Source of the DNA: Bacillota bacterium
GTDB taxonomy: Bacteria; Bacillota; Clostridia; Peptostreptococcales; Anaerovoracaceae
Length of the DNA: 41,595 nt
Direction: 5' to 3'
Assembly: GCA_022770665.1 (NCBI GenBank)
Contig: JALEHL010000028.1
Span: 1-41,595 of the forward strand
The first letter of the stretch is position 1; the number at the start of each line of letters is the position of its first letter. The notes under the pieces are model-generated. The model had not been told where the DNA came from. It made no database searches and saw nothing but the letters and a program-made list of their open reading frames with translations. Below, piece by piece: positions 16,836 to 23,649 of this stretch. A program made the translations under genes and the position numbers.

Positions 16836-17910
16836 GAATCGGAAAGGGACGAAGAATCTGGCATTTCCCAGAATTGCAAATTATAACTGTGCAGCCAAAT
16901 ACATTATGGAGCAGGGTCTGGAGCAGCACTGCGTGCTGCAGCCGGAAATGACCCGTCATACTCTGGAACTTGGGACAAAATACAGTCCGGACTCGGTCTG
17001 CGCACCGTTCAAGACCAGCCTGGGAAGCATGATTGAAGCTCTGGATGCAGGTGCAGACACACTGATCATGACCTACGGTCTGTGCCGTCTGGGATACTAC
17101 GGAGAACTGCAGGAACAGATTTTGCGGGACCTGGGGTATGAATTTGAAATGGTCAATCTGTCGGAATTCACGACGGGAAAGAAAAAAGACTACCTGAAGG
17201 CAGTGAAAAAGCTGAACCCGAATGTAAATCTGGTACATTTCGCCGCAGCAGGCATCGAAGGCCTGAAGATGGCAGAGTATGTGGATGAGATCGAGGAAAC
17301 ATATTATAAAAACTGCGGATTTGAAACGGAGAAGGGCAGCTGCCGGAAAATATTCCGTAAATTTCTGCGGGATATGGAACAGGTGGAAAGCCGCAGCGAG
17401 ATGGACGCCGGATATAAAGCGGCCAGGGAAGCACTTGCCGGTGTAGAACTGGAAAAACCGGAACATCCTCTGCGGGTCGGCATTGTCGGTGAATATTTCA
17501 CAGTGATGGACGCATTTTCCAACCTGAACCTGGAACAGAAGCTTGCTGATCTGGGCGTGGAAGTTCACCGCTGGATGAATGTCAGTCACAGGAACATTCA
17601 CTACAGCGGAGAAAAAAACCTCAATGTCAGCATCCGGGATCTCTGCCGGTTTGAAATGGGGCCGACGTCTACCGCGAACATCTGGTGTGCCCGCAAGTAT
17701 GCAGAACAGGGCTTTGACGGCATCATTCATGTGAAGTCGGCGGGATGCACGCCGGAGATTGACGTCATGCCGGTACTGCAGAATATCGGGGAAGAATACA
17801 AGATCCCCGTACTGTATCTGACCTATGACTCGCAGACCAGCGATACGGGACTGATGACAAGAATTGAAGCGTTTTATGATATGATCGCGATGAGAAAGAA
17901 GGTGCGGTAA
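16828..17910 (+). CDS. 2-hydroxyacyl-CoA dehydratase (HgdB-like) family protein
   Basis: A 360-residue protein related to the beta subunit of 2-hydroxyglutaryl-CoA dehydratase, an Fe-S enzyme that receives one high-energy electron from an ATP-driven activase. It begins at GTG 16828 after a GGGGAG site and overlaps the previous stop by eight bases. Candidate cluster cysteines are in DSVCAPFKTSLG, TYGLCRLGYYGEL and SAGCTPEIDVMPVLQ. The GIVGEYFTVMDAFSNLNLE segment near 210 is typical of the group. No hgdA-like partner or CoA-transferase lies nearby, so a classical amino-acid fermentation role is not supported. It may reduce another substrate. Family assignment is good, substrate unknown. Confidence 0.85.
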   Translation: MAKNRKGTKNLAFPRIANYNCAAKYIMEQGLEQHCVLQPEMTRHTLELGTKYSPDSVCAPFKTSLGSMIEALDAGADTLIMTYGLCRLGYYGELQEQILRDLGYEFEMVNLSEFTTGKKKDYLKAVKKLNPNVNLVHFAAAGIEGLKMAEYVDEIEETYYKNCGFETEKGSCRKIFRKFLRDMEQVESRSEMDAGYKAAREALAGVELEKPEHPLRVGIVGEYFTVMDAFSNLNLEQKLADLGVEVHRWMNVSHRNIHYSGEKNLNVSIRDLCRFEMGPTSTANIWCARKYAEQGFDGIIHVKSAGCTPEIDVMPVLQNIGEEYKIPVLYLTYDSQTSDTGLMTRIEAFYDMIAMRKKVR

Positions 17911-18860
17911 TGCGGGAAGCATATCTTGGAATTGATATCGGCTCCATTTCCACGAAAGGAGTCATTATCAATCAGAAAAATCAGATTCTGGCAAAGGAAT
18001 ATCTGTGGACAGAGGGCGATCCGATCGGAGCGGCGAAACGGCTCATCGCATCTCTGGAGAAACAGTTTGATAAGGAAAACTACGAAATCGTGGCTACGGG
18101 CACTACAGGAAGCGCCCGAAAACTGGTGGGAAGCATTACCGGTGCGACGGTGGTGAAAAACGAGATCACAGCCCATGCGGTCGGCACAACGACATTTTAT
18201 CCGGAGGTGCGGACGATCCTTGAGATCGGCGGACAGGATTCGAAGATCATTCTGGTGGAAAACGGGATTGCTGTGGATTATGCCATGAATACGCTGTGCG
18301 CGGCGGGAACCGGATCATTTCTCTCGAGCCAGGCCAAGCGTCTGGGTGTGGAGGTGGAAGACCTGGGCAGGATTGCTCTTCAGTCAGAGCATCCGACGCA
18401 GATTGCGGCACGATGCACGGTCTTCGCGGAATCGGACCTGGTTCACAAGATCCAGATGGGATATACAAAAGAAGATATTATCGCCGGTCTCTGCCGGGCT
18501 GTCGTGCAGAATTATCTGAACAATGTGGGAAAAGGAAAGAAAATCCTGCAGCCGGTGGTCTTTCAGGGCGGTGTCAGCAAGAACCAGGGTGTAGTAGCAG
18601 CCTTTGAGAAAGAGCTGAAGTGCAAAGTGCAGGTAGATGAGAACGGTCATCTGATGGGAGCCATCGGTGTGGCGATTCTGGCGGCACAGGGAAAAAAGCG
18701 GAAGAAGTTTGATTTCGCGGTGGAGGATACCGAATTCCGCACCCGGGAAGTCTGCTGCGGGAAATGTCCGAACAACTGCGAAATTGTCTGTGTGTACAGG
18801 GACGGAGAGCTGATTGATGCCTGGGGAAACCGGTGTGAAAAGGGAGAAATCAGCAAATAA
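17910..18860 (+). CDS. Acyl-CoA dehydratase activase (HgdC/BadF-type ATPase)
   Basis: A 316-residue ASKHA-fold ATPase that bridges a dimeric [4Fe-4S] cluster and uses ATP to push an electron into a dehydratase. Phosphate motifs are GIDIGSISTKGVI at the N-terminus and EIGGQDSKII near 105. The cluster cysteines are Cys130 in NTLCAAGTGSFL and Cys169 in ARCTVFAESDL. Their spacing of 39 residues equals that of characterised HgdC (Cys127 and Cys166). The C-terminus has an extra Cys-rich tail (CCGKCPNNCEIVC and NRCEKG), as in activase-related fusions. The ATG overlaps the TAA of the upstream gene by one base (TAATG). The HgdB-like protein next door is its obvious partner. Confidence 0.93.
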   Translation: MREAYLGIDIGSISTKGVIINQKNQILAKEYLWTEGDPIGAAKRLIASLEKQFDKENYEIVATGTTGSARKLVGSITGATVVKNEITAHAVGTTTFYPEVRTILEIGGQDSKIILVENGIAVDYAMNTLCAAGTGSFLSSQAKRLGVEVEDLGRIALQSEHPTQIAARCTVFAESDLVHKIQMGYTKEDIIAGLCRAVVQNYLNNVGKGKKILQPVVFQGGVSKNQGVVAAFEKELKCKVQVDENGHLMGAIGVAILAAQGKKRKKFDFAVEDTEFRTREVCCGKCPNNCEIVCVYRDGELIDAWGNRCEKGEISK

Positions 18861-18904
18861 GCGGGCAGAAGAACCCGGCAGAAAACAATCGAAAGACAAG
18901 AGTG

Positions 18905-18946
18905 AAAAAAGTCCGCCGATAAGAATCGAATCGGCGGACTTTTTTG
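18905..18946. terminator. Terminator after the activase gene
   Basis: GTCCGCCGAT pairs with ATCGGCGGAC and is flanked by A6 and T6, so it can act in both directions for the converging genes. Its core is identical over 21 bases to part of the trpB2 leader (14167-14187). Confidence 0.9.
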
Positions 18947-19231
18947 TCAGAGATTTCCCGCATCCCGCAGCTGGTCCAGCCTGCGGTTCCTGTAATAGAG
19001 GCACGTGTCTGCCGCCACCATAAACAGGTTCAGAAAATAAAGGGCAAGAACATAGTTGATATTTCCCGCGGCGAACTTGCTGCAGATGCCGAAGATGTAT
19101 CCGATCATGATGGCGTACTGGAACATGACGCTCTTTCCCTTCGCGGTTTTCGAACGGATGGATTTAGCCAGGTTCATAGGCCAGGAGCATCCGAAGCAGA
19201 TCAGCATAAGTGTTTCAAATAATTCAGCCAT
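18947..19231 (-). CDS. Small three-helix membrane protein, PQ-loop / SemiSWEET-like
   Basis: A 94-residue protein with three hydrophobic stretches (about residues 4-18, 36-52 and 58-78). The text SWPMNLAKSIRSKTAKGKS resembles the PQ-loop signature, with WP in place of PQ, and the length equals that of bacterial SemiSWEET half-transporters. Such proteins act as dimers carrying sugars, but the assignment rests on pattern only. The ATG at 19231 has a GGAG site 13 bases away, longer than ideal. It stands alone on the minus strand, converging on the activase operon and sharing its terminator. Confidence 0.65.
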   Translation of the reverse strand: MAELFETLMLICFGCSWPMNLAKSIRSKTAKGKSVMFQYAIMIGYIFGICSKFAAGNINYVLALYFLNLFMVAADTCLYYRNRRLDQLRDAGNL

Positions 19232-19270
19232 AGTATAAAAGGGACTCCTTTTTTAATATTTTCCTCTAAA

Positions 19271-19298
19271 AGTATAGCACAGCATTCTGGAAAAACAA
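19271..19298 (-). promoter_or_regulatory. Possible promoter of the small PQ-loop-like gene
   Basis: On the minus strand TTGTTT (19293-19298), 16-base spacer, TATACT (19271-19276), about 40 bases before the start codon. Confidence 0.45.
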
Positions 19299-19373
19299 GC
19301 CTTCTGCAGAATATTTTCCTCCTGACCCGCATAGGATGCAGGAGGAAGAAAGGGATGACAGGAGGAAAAAACA

Positions 19374-20321
19374 ATGCCTGAATTCAGTGAACTGATAGTT
19401 AACGGCTATGCCTATCCGTCGATCAGCCCTGAGACCCTCGCATGGTGGCTGCCCCGACTCACCTGGGTATCGGCTTTCAGTTACGGATTCACAGAAGAAG
19501 GAGAACTGGTCGGCCTGGATGATGAGGCAATGATCCGGCAGGCGGCAGATGCCGGCGTAGGAACTCTGATGGTGCTGACGCCGCTGGACGCATCGGGCGC
19601 ATTTAACGACCAGATTGCCATCACCGTGTTCAACAACCCGGCGGCAATCGACAATCTAATTGAGAATATTTTGCAAAACATACTCGCCAAGGGGATGGCG
19701 GGGATCGATTTTGATTTCGAGTATCTGGCGGCGGATTACGCCGATGATTATGTGGAGCTGGTGGCAAGGACTCGGGCACGTCTGGCTCCCCTGGGGCTGA
19801 CGGTGACGGTAGCCCTGGCGCCGAAGGTGCGGGCGGATCAGCCGGGGCTTTTATACCAGGGTCATGACTATGTCGGCATGGGGCGGGCGGCGGATTACTG
19901 TCTGATTATGACGTATGAGTGGGGATATACATACGGCGAGCCCATGCCCGTATCGCCTATCATCAATGTACGCAGAGTGCTGGAATACGCCGTCAGCGAG
20001 ATTCCGCCGGAAAAAATCCTCATGGGGCTGAACAACTATGGCTATGACTGGACGCTGCCTTTCGTGCCGGGAGAGTCGAAGGCGGAGAAGCTGACCAACT
20101 ATCAGGCGGAAGCCAGGGCGGCTTATTATGGCGTGCCGATTCAGTGGGATGAAGAGGCCATGGCGCCGTTCTTCACTTATACGGATCCGGCAGGACGGCA
20201 GCACATCGTCTGGTTTGAAAACGAGGAGAGCTGGCGGGCGCGGATTTCTCTGGTGGAGGAACTGGGGCTGGCGGGCGTGGGAATCTGGAATATCATGAAC
20301 GTGTTCTATGGCGGGATCTGA
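19374..20321 (+). CDS. Glycoside hydrolase family 18 protein (YaaH/SleL catalytic-domain type)
   Basis: A 315-residue GH18 barrel, the family of chitinases and of spore cortex-lytic N-acetylglucosaminidases. The catalytic motif is GIDFDFEYL, with the acid Glu116 and the supporting Asp112 and Asp114. TYEWGYTYGEPMPVSPI and ILMGLNNYGYDW are typical of the YaaH/SleL branch, and GVGIWNIMN closes the barrel. No LysM repeats and no signal peptide are seen, unlike many spore proteins, so it may be loaded into spores from the mother cell. The ATG follows an AGGAGG site. A 9-bp inverted repeat (TTCCTCCTG 19316-19324, CAGGAGGAA 19339-19347) lies just upstream. Confidence 0.88.
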   Translation: MPEFSELIVNGYAYPSISPETLAWWLPRLTWVSAFSYGFTEEGELVGLDDEAMIRQAADAGVGTLMVLTPLDASGAFNDQIAITVFNNPAAIDNLIENILQNILAKGMAGIDFDFEYLAADYADDYVELVARTRARLAPLGLTVTVALAPKVRADQPGLLYQGHDYVGMGRAADYCLIMTYEWGYTYGEPMPVSPIINVRRVLEYAVSEIPPEKILMGLNNYGYDWTLPFVPGESKAEKLTNYQAEARAAYYGVPIQWDEEAMAPFFTYTDPAGRQHIVWFENEESWRARISLVEELGLAGVGIWNIMNVFYGGI

Positions 20322-20340
20322 GGGAGGATGCAAGTCGACG

Positions 20341-20382
20341 GGTCAGAACCTGCGGGATCAAAACCTGGGCGGTCAGAACCTG
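20341..20382 (+). repeat. Three imperfect 15-bp-period direct repeats
   Basis: GGTCAGAACCTG (20341-20352), GGATCAAAACCTG (20355-20367) and GGTCAGAACCTG (20371-20382) are spaced about 15 bases apart, just before the promoter of the second MATE gene. They may be a regulator site or a slippage product. Confidence 0.6.
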
Positions 20383-20393
20383 CCGCCTGCCTC

Positions 20394-20422
20394 TTGACTT
20401 TGGCGGGGCATTCTGCTAAGAT
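20394..20422 (+). promoter_or_regulatory. Promoter of the second MATE gene
   Basis: TTGACT (20394-20399), 17-base spacer, TAAGAT (20417-20422). It gives a long leader of about 135 bases. Confidence 0.7.
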
Positions 20423-20459
20423 ATTTATGTTCATCGGAGGATAAACACACAGAGGATGT

Positions 20460-20520
20460 GGTTAGGCCGGATAAGATGGCAGGCTGAGATGCCCGCTGTT
20501 TTATCTGGCCTATTTGTTAA
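20460..20520 (+). promoter_or_regulatory. Structured leader hairpin before the second MATE gene
   Basis: TAGGCCGGATAA pairs with TTATCTGGCCTA (one G-U pair). The loop holds GGCAGGCTGAGATGCCCGC, which can fold again. A T-poor tail and an A7 run follow. It might be an attenuator or a small-molecule sensor. I do not recognise a known riboswitch class. Confidence 0.45.
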
Positions 20521-20565
20521 AAAAACTTCAACGTAAACGTATGATATAAAGCGGAGGAAATAAAA

Positions 20566-21924
20566 ATGCAGCTGGAAGCAAAATTTACAGAAGGCAAGAT
20601 ATTCGGGCAGCTGGTCCGGTTCGCGCTGCCTGTGCTGGCAGCCCTGTGCCTGCAAGCCATGTACGGCGCGGTGGACTTGCTGATCGTGGGGCAGTTCAGT
20701 ACGGCAGCCAACGTGTCTGCTGTATCCACCGGCAGTCAGATGATGCATATGGTGACGACAGTGATTACGGCGCTGGCCATGGGCACCACCATCATGCTGG
20801 GACAAGCCATCGGCAATGGAAGATCGGAAGAAGCAGGCAGAATTATCGGAAACAGCATCACGGTTTTCGCTGTGCTGGCTGCAGTGGTGACAGCTGGCGT
20901 GCTGATTTTTACACGGCAGCTGGCGGTGGTCATGCAGGCACCGGCGGAAGCCTTTGAAGCAACGGTGGGCTATGTGAGGATCTGTGCTGCCGGAACGCTG
21001 TTTATCGTGGCGTATAACGTGCTGGGCAGTGTATTCCGGGGACTGGGAGATTCCAGAACGCCGCTGATGACGGTGGCATTTGCCTGCGTATTCAACATTG
21101 CAGGTGATCTGATTTTCGTGGCGGTGCTGGACATGGCAGCAGAGGGCGCTGCGCTGGCCACGGTGATGGCGCAGGGATTCAGTGTGCTGCTGTGCCTGAT
21201 CATCCTGCGGAAACGGGGTATGCCGGTGGATTTCAGGAAACAGCATCTGCGGCCGGAGAAGAATACAGTGGGCCGCATGCTGAAGTTGGGATTCCCTGTT
21301 GCGCTGCAGGAGGGTCTGGTGGGAATTTCCTTCCTGGTCATCGCAGCCATCGTCAACAGCTTAGGTGTGATTCCTTCTGCCGGTGTGGGCGTGGCAGAGA
21401 AAGTCTGCAGCTTCATCATGTTGGTGCCATCATCCTTTTCTCAGGCACTGTCTGCTTTTGTAGCACAGAACATCGGTGCAGGCAAACCGGTGCGGGCCCG
21501 CCGTGCTATGGCCTGGGGCATGGGTGCATCACTGGCAGTGGGCATCCTGATGTTTACCGTCACGTTCTTTCACGGTGATCTGCTGGCGGGAATTTTCGCA
21601 GCGGACCGCCAGGTGGTGCTGGCTGCGGCAGACTATCTGAAAGCCTATGCCATCGACACTATGATCGTCGCCTTTCTTTTCTGCTATATCGGATATTTCA
21701 ACGGCTGCGGCAAAATGACGCTGGTCATGGTGCAGGGTATTATCGGTGCATTTGGCGTGCGGATCCCGGTATCCTGGTTCATGAGCCGCCTGCAGCCGGT
21801 TTCGCTGTTTCATATCGGTCTGGCTATACCGTGCTCCACCGTGGTACAGATCATCATCTGTACCGCTTACTTCCTGTGGATGCTGCGGCAGGAAAAAGCG
21901 AGTGCGGAGGATGGAGGAAAGTAG
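20566..21924 (+). CDS. MATE family efflux transporter
   Basis: A second MATE exporter of 452 residues with about twelve membrane segments. The first half starts FGQLVRFALPVLAALCLQAMYGAVDLLIVGQF, and GTTIMLGQAIGNGRSEEAG follows. The second half repeats the fold from near 235 (LGFPVALQEGLVGISFLVIAA), and FVAQNIGAGKPVRARRAM is a family signature. It is not a close copy of the exporter at 1364, so the two are not recent duplicates. An AGCGGAGG site precedes the ATG. The gene is transcribed alone from its own promoter through a structured leader and ends at a long hairpin terminator. Substrate unknown. Confidence 0.95.
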   Translation: MQLEAKFTEGKIFGQLVRFALPVLAALCLQAMYGAVDLLIVGQFSTAANVSAVSTGSQMMHMVTTVITALAMGTTIMLGQAIGNGRSEEAGRIIGNSITVFAVLAAVVTAGVLIFTRQLAVVMQAPAEAFEATVGYVRICAAGTLFIVAYNVLGSVFRGLGDSRTPLMTVAFACVFNIAGDLIFVAVLDMAAEGAALATVMAQGFSVLLCLIILRKRGMPVDFRKQHLRPEKNTVGRMLKLGFPVALQEGLVGISFLVIAAIVNSLGVIPSAGVGVAEKVCSFIMLVPSSFSQALSAFVAQNIGAGKPVRARRAMAWGMGASLAVGILMFTVTFFHGDLLAGIFAADRQVVLAAADYLKAYAIDTMIVAFLFCYIGYFNGCGKMTLVMVQGIIGAFGVRIPVSWFMSRLQPVSLFHIGLAIPCSTVVQIIICTAYFLWMLRQEKASAEDGGK

Positions 21925-21996
21925 AATTTGGAACTAGGGGCTTATAGCACCAGTACGAACTATCCGATTGACGGGTGGAAGCGATTTCTGCAAGCC

Positions 21997-22045
21997 AAAG
22001 GGGACGCCAATTGAATCGGATCGATCCGTTTGGCGTCCCTTTTTG
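21997..22045 (+). terminator. Terminator after the second MATE gene
   Basis: AAAGGGGACGCCAA pairs with TTGGCGTCCCTTT around a loop containing CGGATCGATCCG, with a T5 tract. Shorter flanking complementarity (GCAA before, TTGC after) lengthens the structure. Confidence 0.8.
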
Positions 22046-22048
22046 TTT

Positions 22049-22310
22049 GCAAAAAAGGATTGGAAGCTCTGACAGCGTGCGATCCTTTGTATGCAGTGCA
22101 TATTTTCTCCGTCCCGAAATGACCGTTCCCATGCAATCAGTATTTCACCAGACCGCCATGCGCCCTGCCGAAACACATGCACCTTTTTTATCAGTTGTAT
22201 CAAAAGAATCCCTCCCATCCTTTGTACGATTTAATATTAGAAAGAAAAGAGCATGTGTCGAGGGAGACAGGAACTGGAAATGCAGAAACAGGCATACTGC
22301 AAAATGCAAA
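22049..22310. other. Intergenic stretch with no supported gene
   Basis: Short frames occur on both strands, but they lack ribosome sites and recognisable content. No RNA gene, repeat or mobile element was recognised here. Confidence 0.5.
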
Positions 22311-22358
22311 ATCATTGCTATTACAATGATAATGCAGTATAAATATAATACGATTATA
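22311..22358 (+). promoter_or_regulatory. Promoter and palindromic operators of the antitoxin gene
   Basis: TTACAA (22321-22326), 17-base spacer, TATAAT (22344-22349). A perfect inverted repeat TATAAT-ACG-ATTATA (22344-22358) overlaps the -10, and another, ATCATTG/CAATGAT (22311-22317, 22324-22330), covers the -35. Antitoxin autorepression at such sites is usual for the RelB family. Confidence 0.7.
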
Positions 22359-22375
22359 ACGAGGAGGATTCGAAA

Positions 22376-22669
22376 ATGGGCACAATTCAGGTGAGAATCG
22401 ATGATGAACTGAAAAGAAAGTCAGATAACTTGTTTCATGATTTGGGTACAGACACGACAACTGCAATTCGTATGTTTCTGACGCAGGCAGTTGCACACAA
22501 CGGCTTTCCGTTTGAGATAAAAAAGAGTGCAGCCCATGATTCATTTACACACATGACCGAGGAGCAGCTCCTGAATAAGCTGGAGCAGGCAAGGCAGCAT
22601 GCTGCGGACGGTACCGTTAAGACTGGCGAAGAGGTTCTGGCAGACATGAGGCTAAAATATGGATTATAG
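22376..22669 (+). CDS. RelB/DinJ family antitoxin
   Basis: A 97-residue antitoxin of a type II toxin-antitoxin pair. The N-terminal ribbon-helix-helix DNA-binding segment reads TIQVRIDDELKRKSDNLFHDLGTDTTTAIRMFL (about residues 3-35), followed by the GFPFEIK motif of DinJ/RelB proteins and a C-terminal toxin-binding helix (MTEEQLLNKLEQARQ). A GAGGAGG site lies upstream of the ATG. The toxin gene overlaps its end by 11 bases but is broken, so the antitoxin is an orphan. It could still repress its own promoter or neutralise a related toxin elsewhere. Confidence 0.93.
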   Translation: MGTIQVRIDDELKRKSDNLFHDLGTDTTTAIRMFLTQAVAHNGFPFEIKKSAAHDSFTHMTEEQLLNKLEQARQHAADGTVKTGEEVLADMRLKYGL

Positions 22670-22830
22670 TGTTCTCATTACCCTAGATGCAGAAAATATC
22701 TGCTGAATGATTTTGAACTTACCCTGAAAAATCTGGAACGTGTGGCGGGTAGCCTGTGTTACTGTGACAATCCCAGGTTGAGTGAACTGGGATACAAGAA
22801 AAATCATTTTTTGTATCCGGCTGGCTGCAG
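22659..22830 (+). pseudogene. Broken RelE/ParE family toxin gene
   Basis: The ATG at 22659 overlaps the antitoxin end, as an intact toxin would, and gives MDYSVLIT before running into a stop (22704-22706). In another frame the text continues from about 22699 as LLNDFELTLKNLERVAGSL and CDNPRLSELGYKKNHFL, which is the middle of a RelE/ParE toxin. The stretch normally joining these parts is missing, and the C-terminal catalytic strands are absent, replaced by sequence running into the LytTR promoter. A deletion with frameshift plus loss of the 3' end makes the toxin inactive. Confidence 0.8.
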
Positions 22831-22843
22831 ATGCGCATCTTTT

Positions 22844-22909
22844 CACTTACATCAAAAAACGCACACTTACATCATTTCTCTTGCATCCCGCCTGTCCCGC
22901 ATGTATCAT
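22844..22909 (+). promoter_or_regulatory. LytTR-type operator and promoter of the regulator operon
   Basis: Two identical 11-base direct repeats CACTTACATCA (22844-22854 and 22864-22874) lie exactly 20 bases apart. TTGCAT (22881-22886), a 17-base spacer and TATCAT (22904-22909) follow at once. Paired direct repeats two helical turns apart beside a -35 are the usual LytTR operator layout. A near copy lies at 24965-25031. Confidence 0.85.
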
Positions 22910-22938
22910 TAAAGTACAAGAGGGAAGGAAGATACACT

Positions 22939-23649
22939 ATGAGAAAAATCAACGTGCTGGTCTGCGACGATCAGCCGGAAATCGTAGAGCAGATGAAAAC
23001 CCTGTTGCTGCGATACGAAGACGAGTATGGACGGGCCATGCGTATTCTGGGCGTCACCAGCTATGACACAGCGGAAGATTTTCCCGCAGATCTGCTGTTC
23101 CTCGACATCGAGATGCCTGGCAGGAGCGGACTATCCATCCGCGACGAACTGGAAAAAAAGAGTGCCGACAGCCTGATCATCTTCGTCACCAGCCACAGCG
23201 AAGCAGTCTGGGACGCCTTTGGCCGCAACGTGATCGGCTTCTTCGAAAAACCGATGGACTACGACCGGCTCTGCCAGCTGATGAAGAAATTCTTCGACCT
23301 GTATAGCATCTATGAGACGGTAAATCTGGAAGACGGGACGCAGCTGGCAGTCGGCGATATCGTCTGGATACAGGTGAAAGATATTTACAGCCAGGTTCGG
23401 CTTGCTTCCGGCGCAAAATACACTCTTCGGCGTTCTCTCTCGGTCTGGGAGTCCATGCTGCCTGCGGAGGATTTTCTTCGGATCAGTGATACCTGCATCG
23501 TGGGCTGCCGCTATGTGGCAAGGTTGGAGAAGAAGGGAGTCCGGCTGGATGACTGTGAAGAACTCTTTCCGTTCAGCACCCGCAGGAAGAAAGGGTGCGA
23601 AGAAAAATACCTGCACTACTGCAGGAAGATGGCGAGGTATGGCGGATGA
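22939..23649 (+). CDS. LytTR family response regulator
   Basis: A 236-residue DNA-binding regulator. The receiver domain (about 1-118) has the acidic pair Asp10-Asp11, the phosphate acceptor Asp56 in LFLDIEMPGRSG, Thr84 in FVTSHSEAV and Lys104 in FFEKP. The C-terminal half (about 128-225) is a LytTR domain: VGDIVWIQVKDIYSQVRL, KYTLRRSLSVWESML, FLRISDTCIVG. The ATG at 22939 follows GGAAGGAAG, about 30 bases after the predicted promoter; a longer frame would run through the operator. Its stop overlaps the start of the histidine kinase gene (ATGA). The direct repeats ahead of it suggest autoregulation. Confidence 0.95.
   Translation: MRKINVLVCDDQPEIVEQMKTLLLRYEDEYGRAMRILGVTSYDTAEDFPADLLFLDIEMPGRSGLSIRDELEKKSADSLIIFVTSHSEAVWDAFGRNVIGFFEKPMDYDRLCQLMKKFFDLYSIYETVNLEDGTQLAVGDIVWIQVKDIYSQVRLASGAKYTLRRSLSVWESMLPAEDFLRISDTCIVGCRYVARLEKKGVRLDDCEELFPFSTRRKKGCEEKYLHYCRKMARYGG

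Noticed and set aside
20328-20444. A 38-residue frame with GSEPA / GSKPG / RSEPA repeats
   Set aside because: The purine-rich ribosome-like sequence is too close to the ATG, and the frame runs through the promoter of the second MATE gene. The DNA repeat is kept, the protein is not.
20460-20520. Possible TPP riboswitch because of CTGAGAT in the leader
   Set aside because: The rest of the conserved THI-box, including the second CTGAT-like half, is missing, and the gene is a MATE exporter.
22831-22938. N-terminal extension of the LytTR regulator by 36 residues
   Set aside because: The extension reads through the operator repeats and promoter; the receiver domain begins right after the ATG at 22939, which has a ribosome site.
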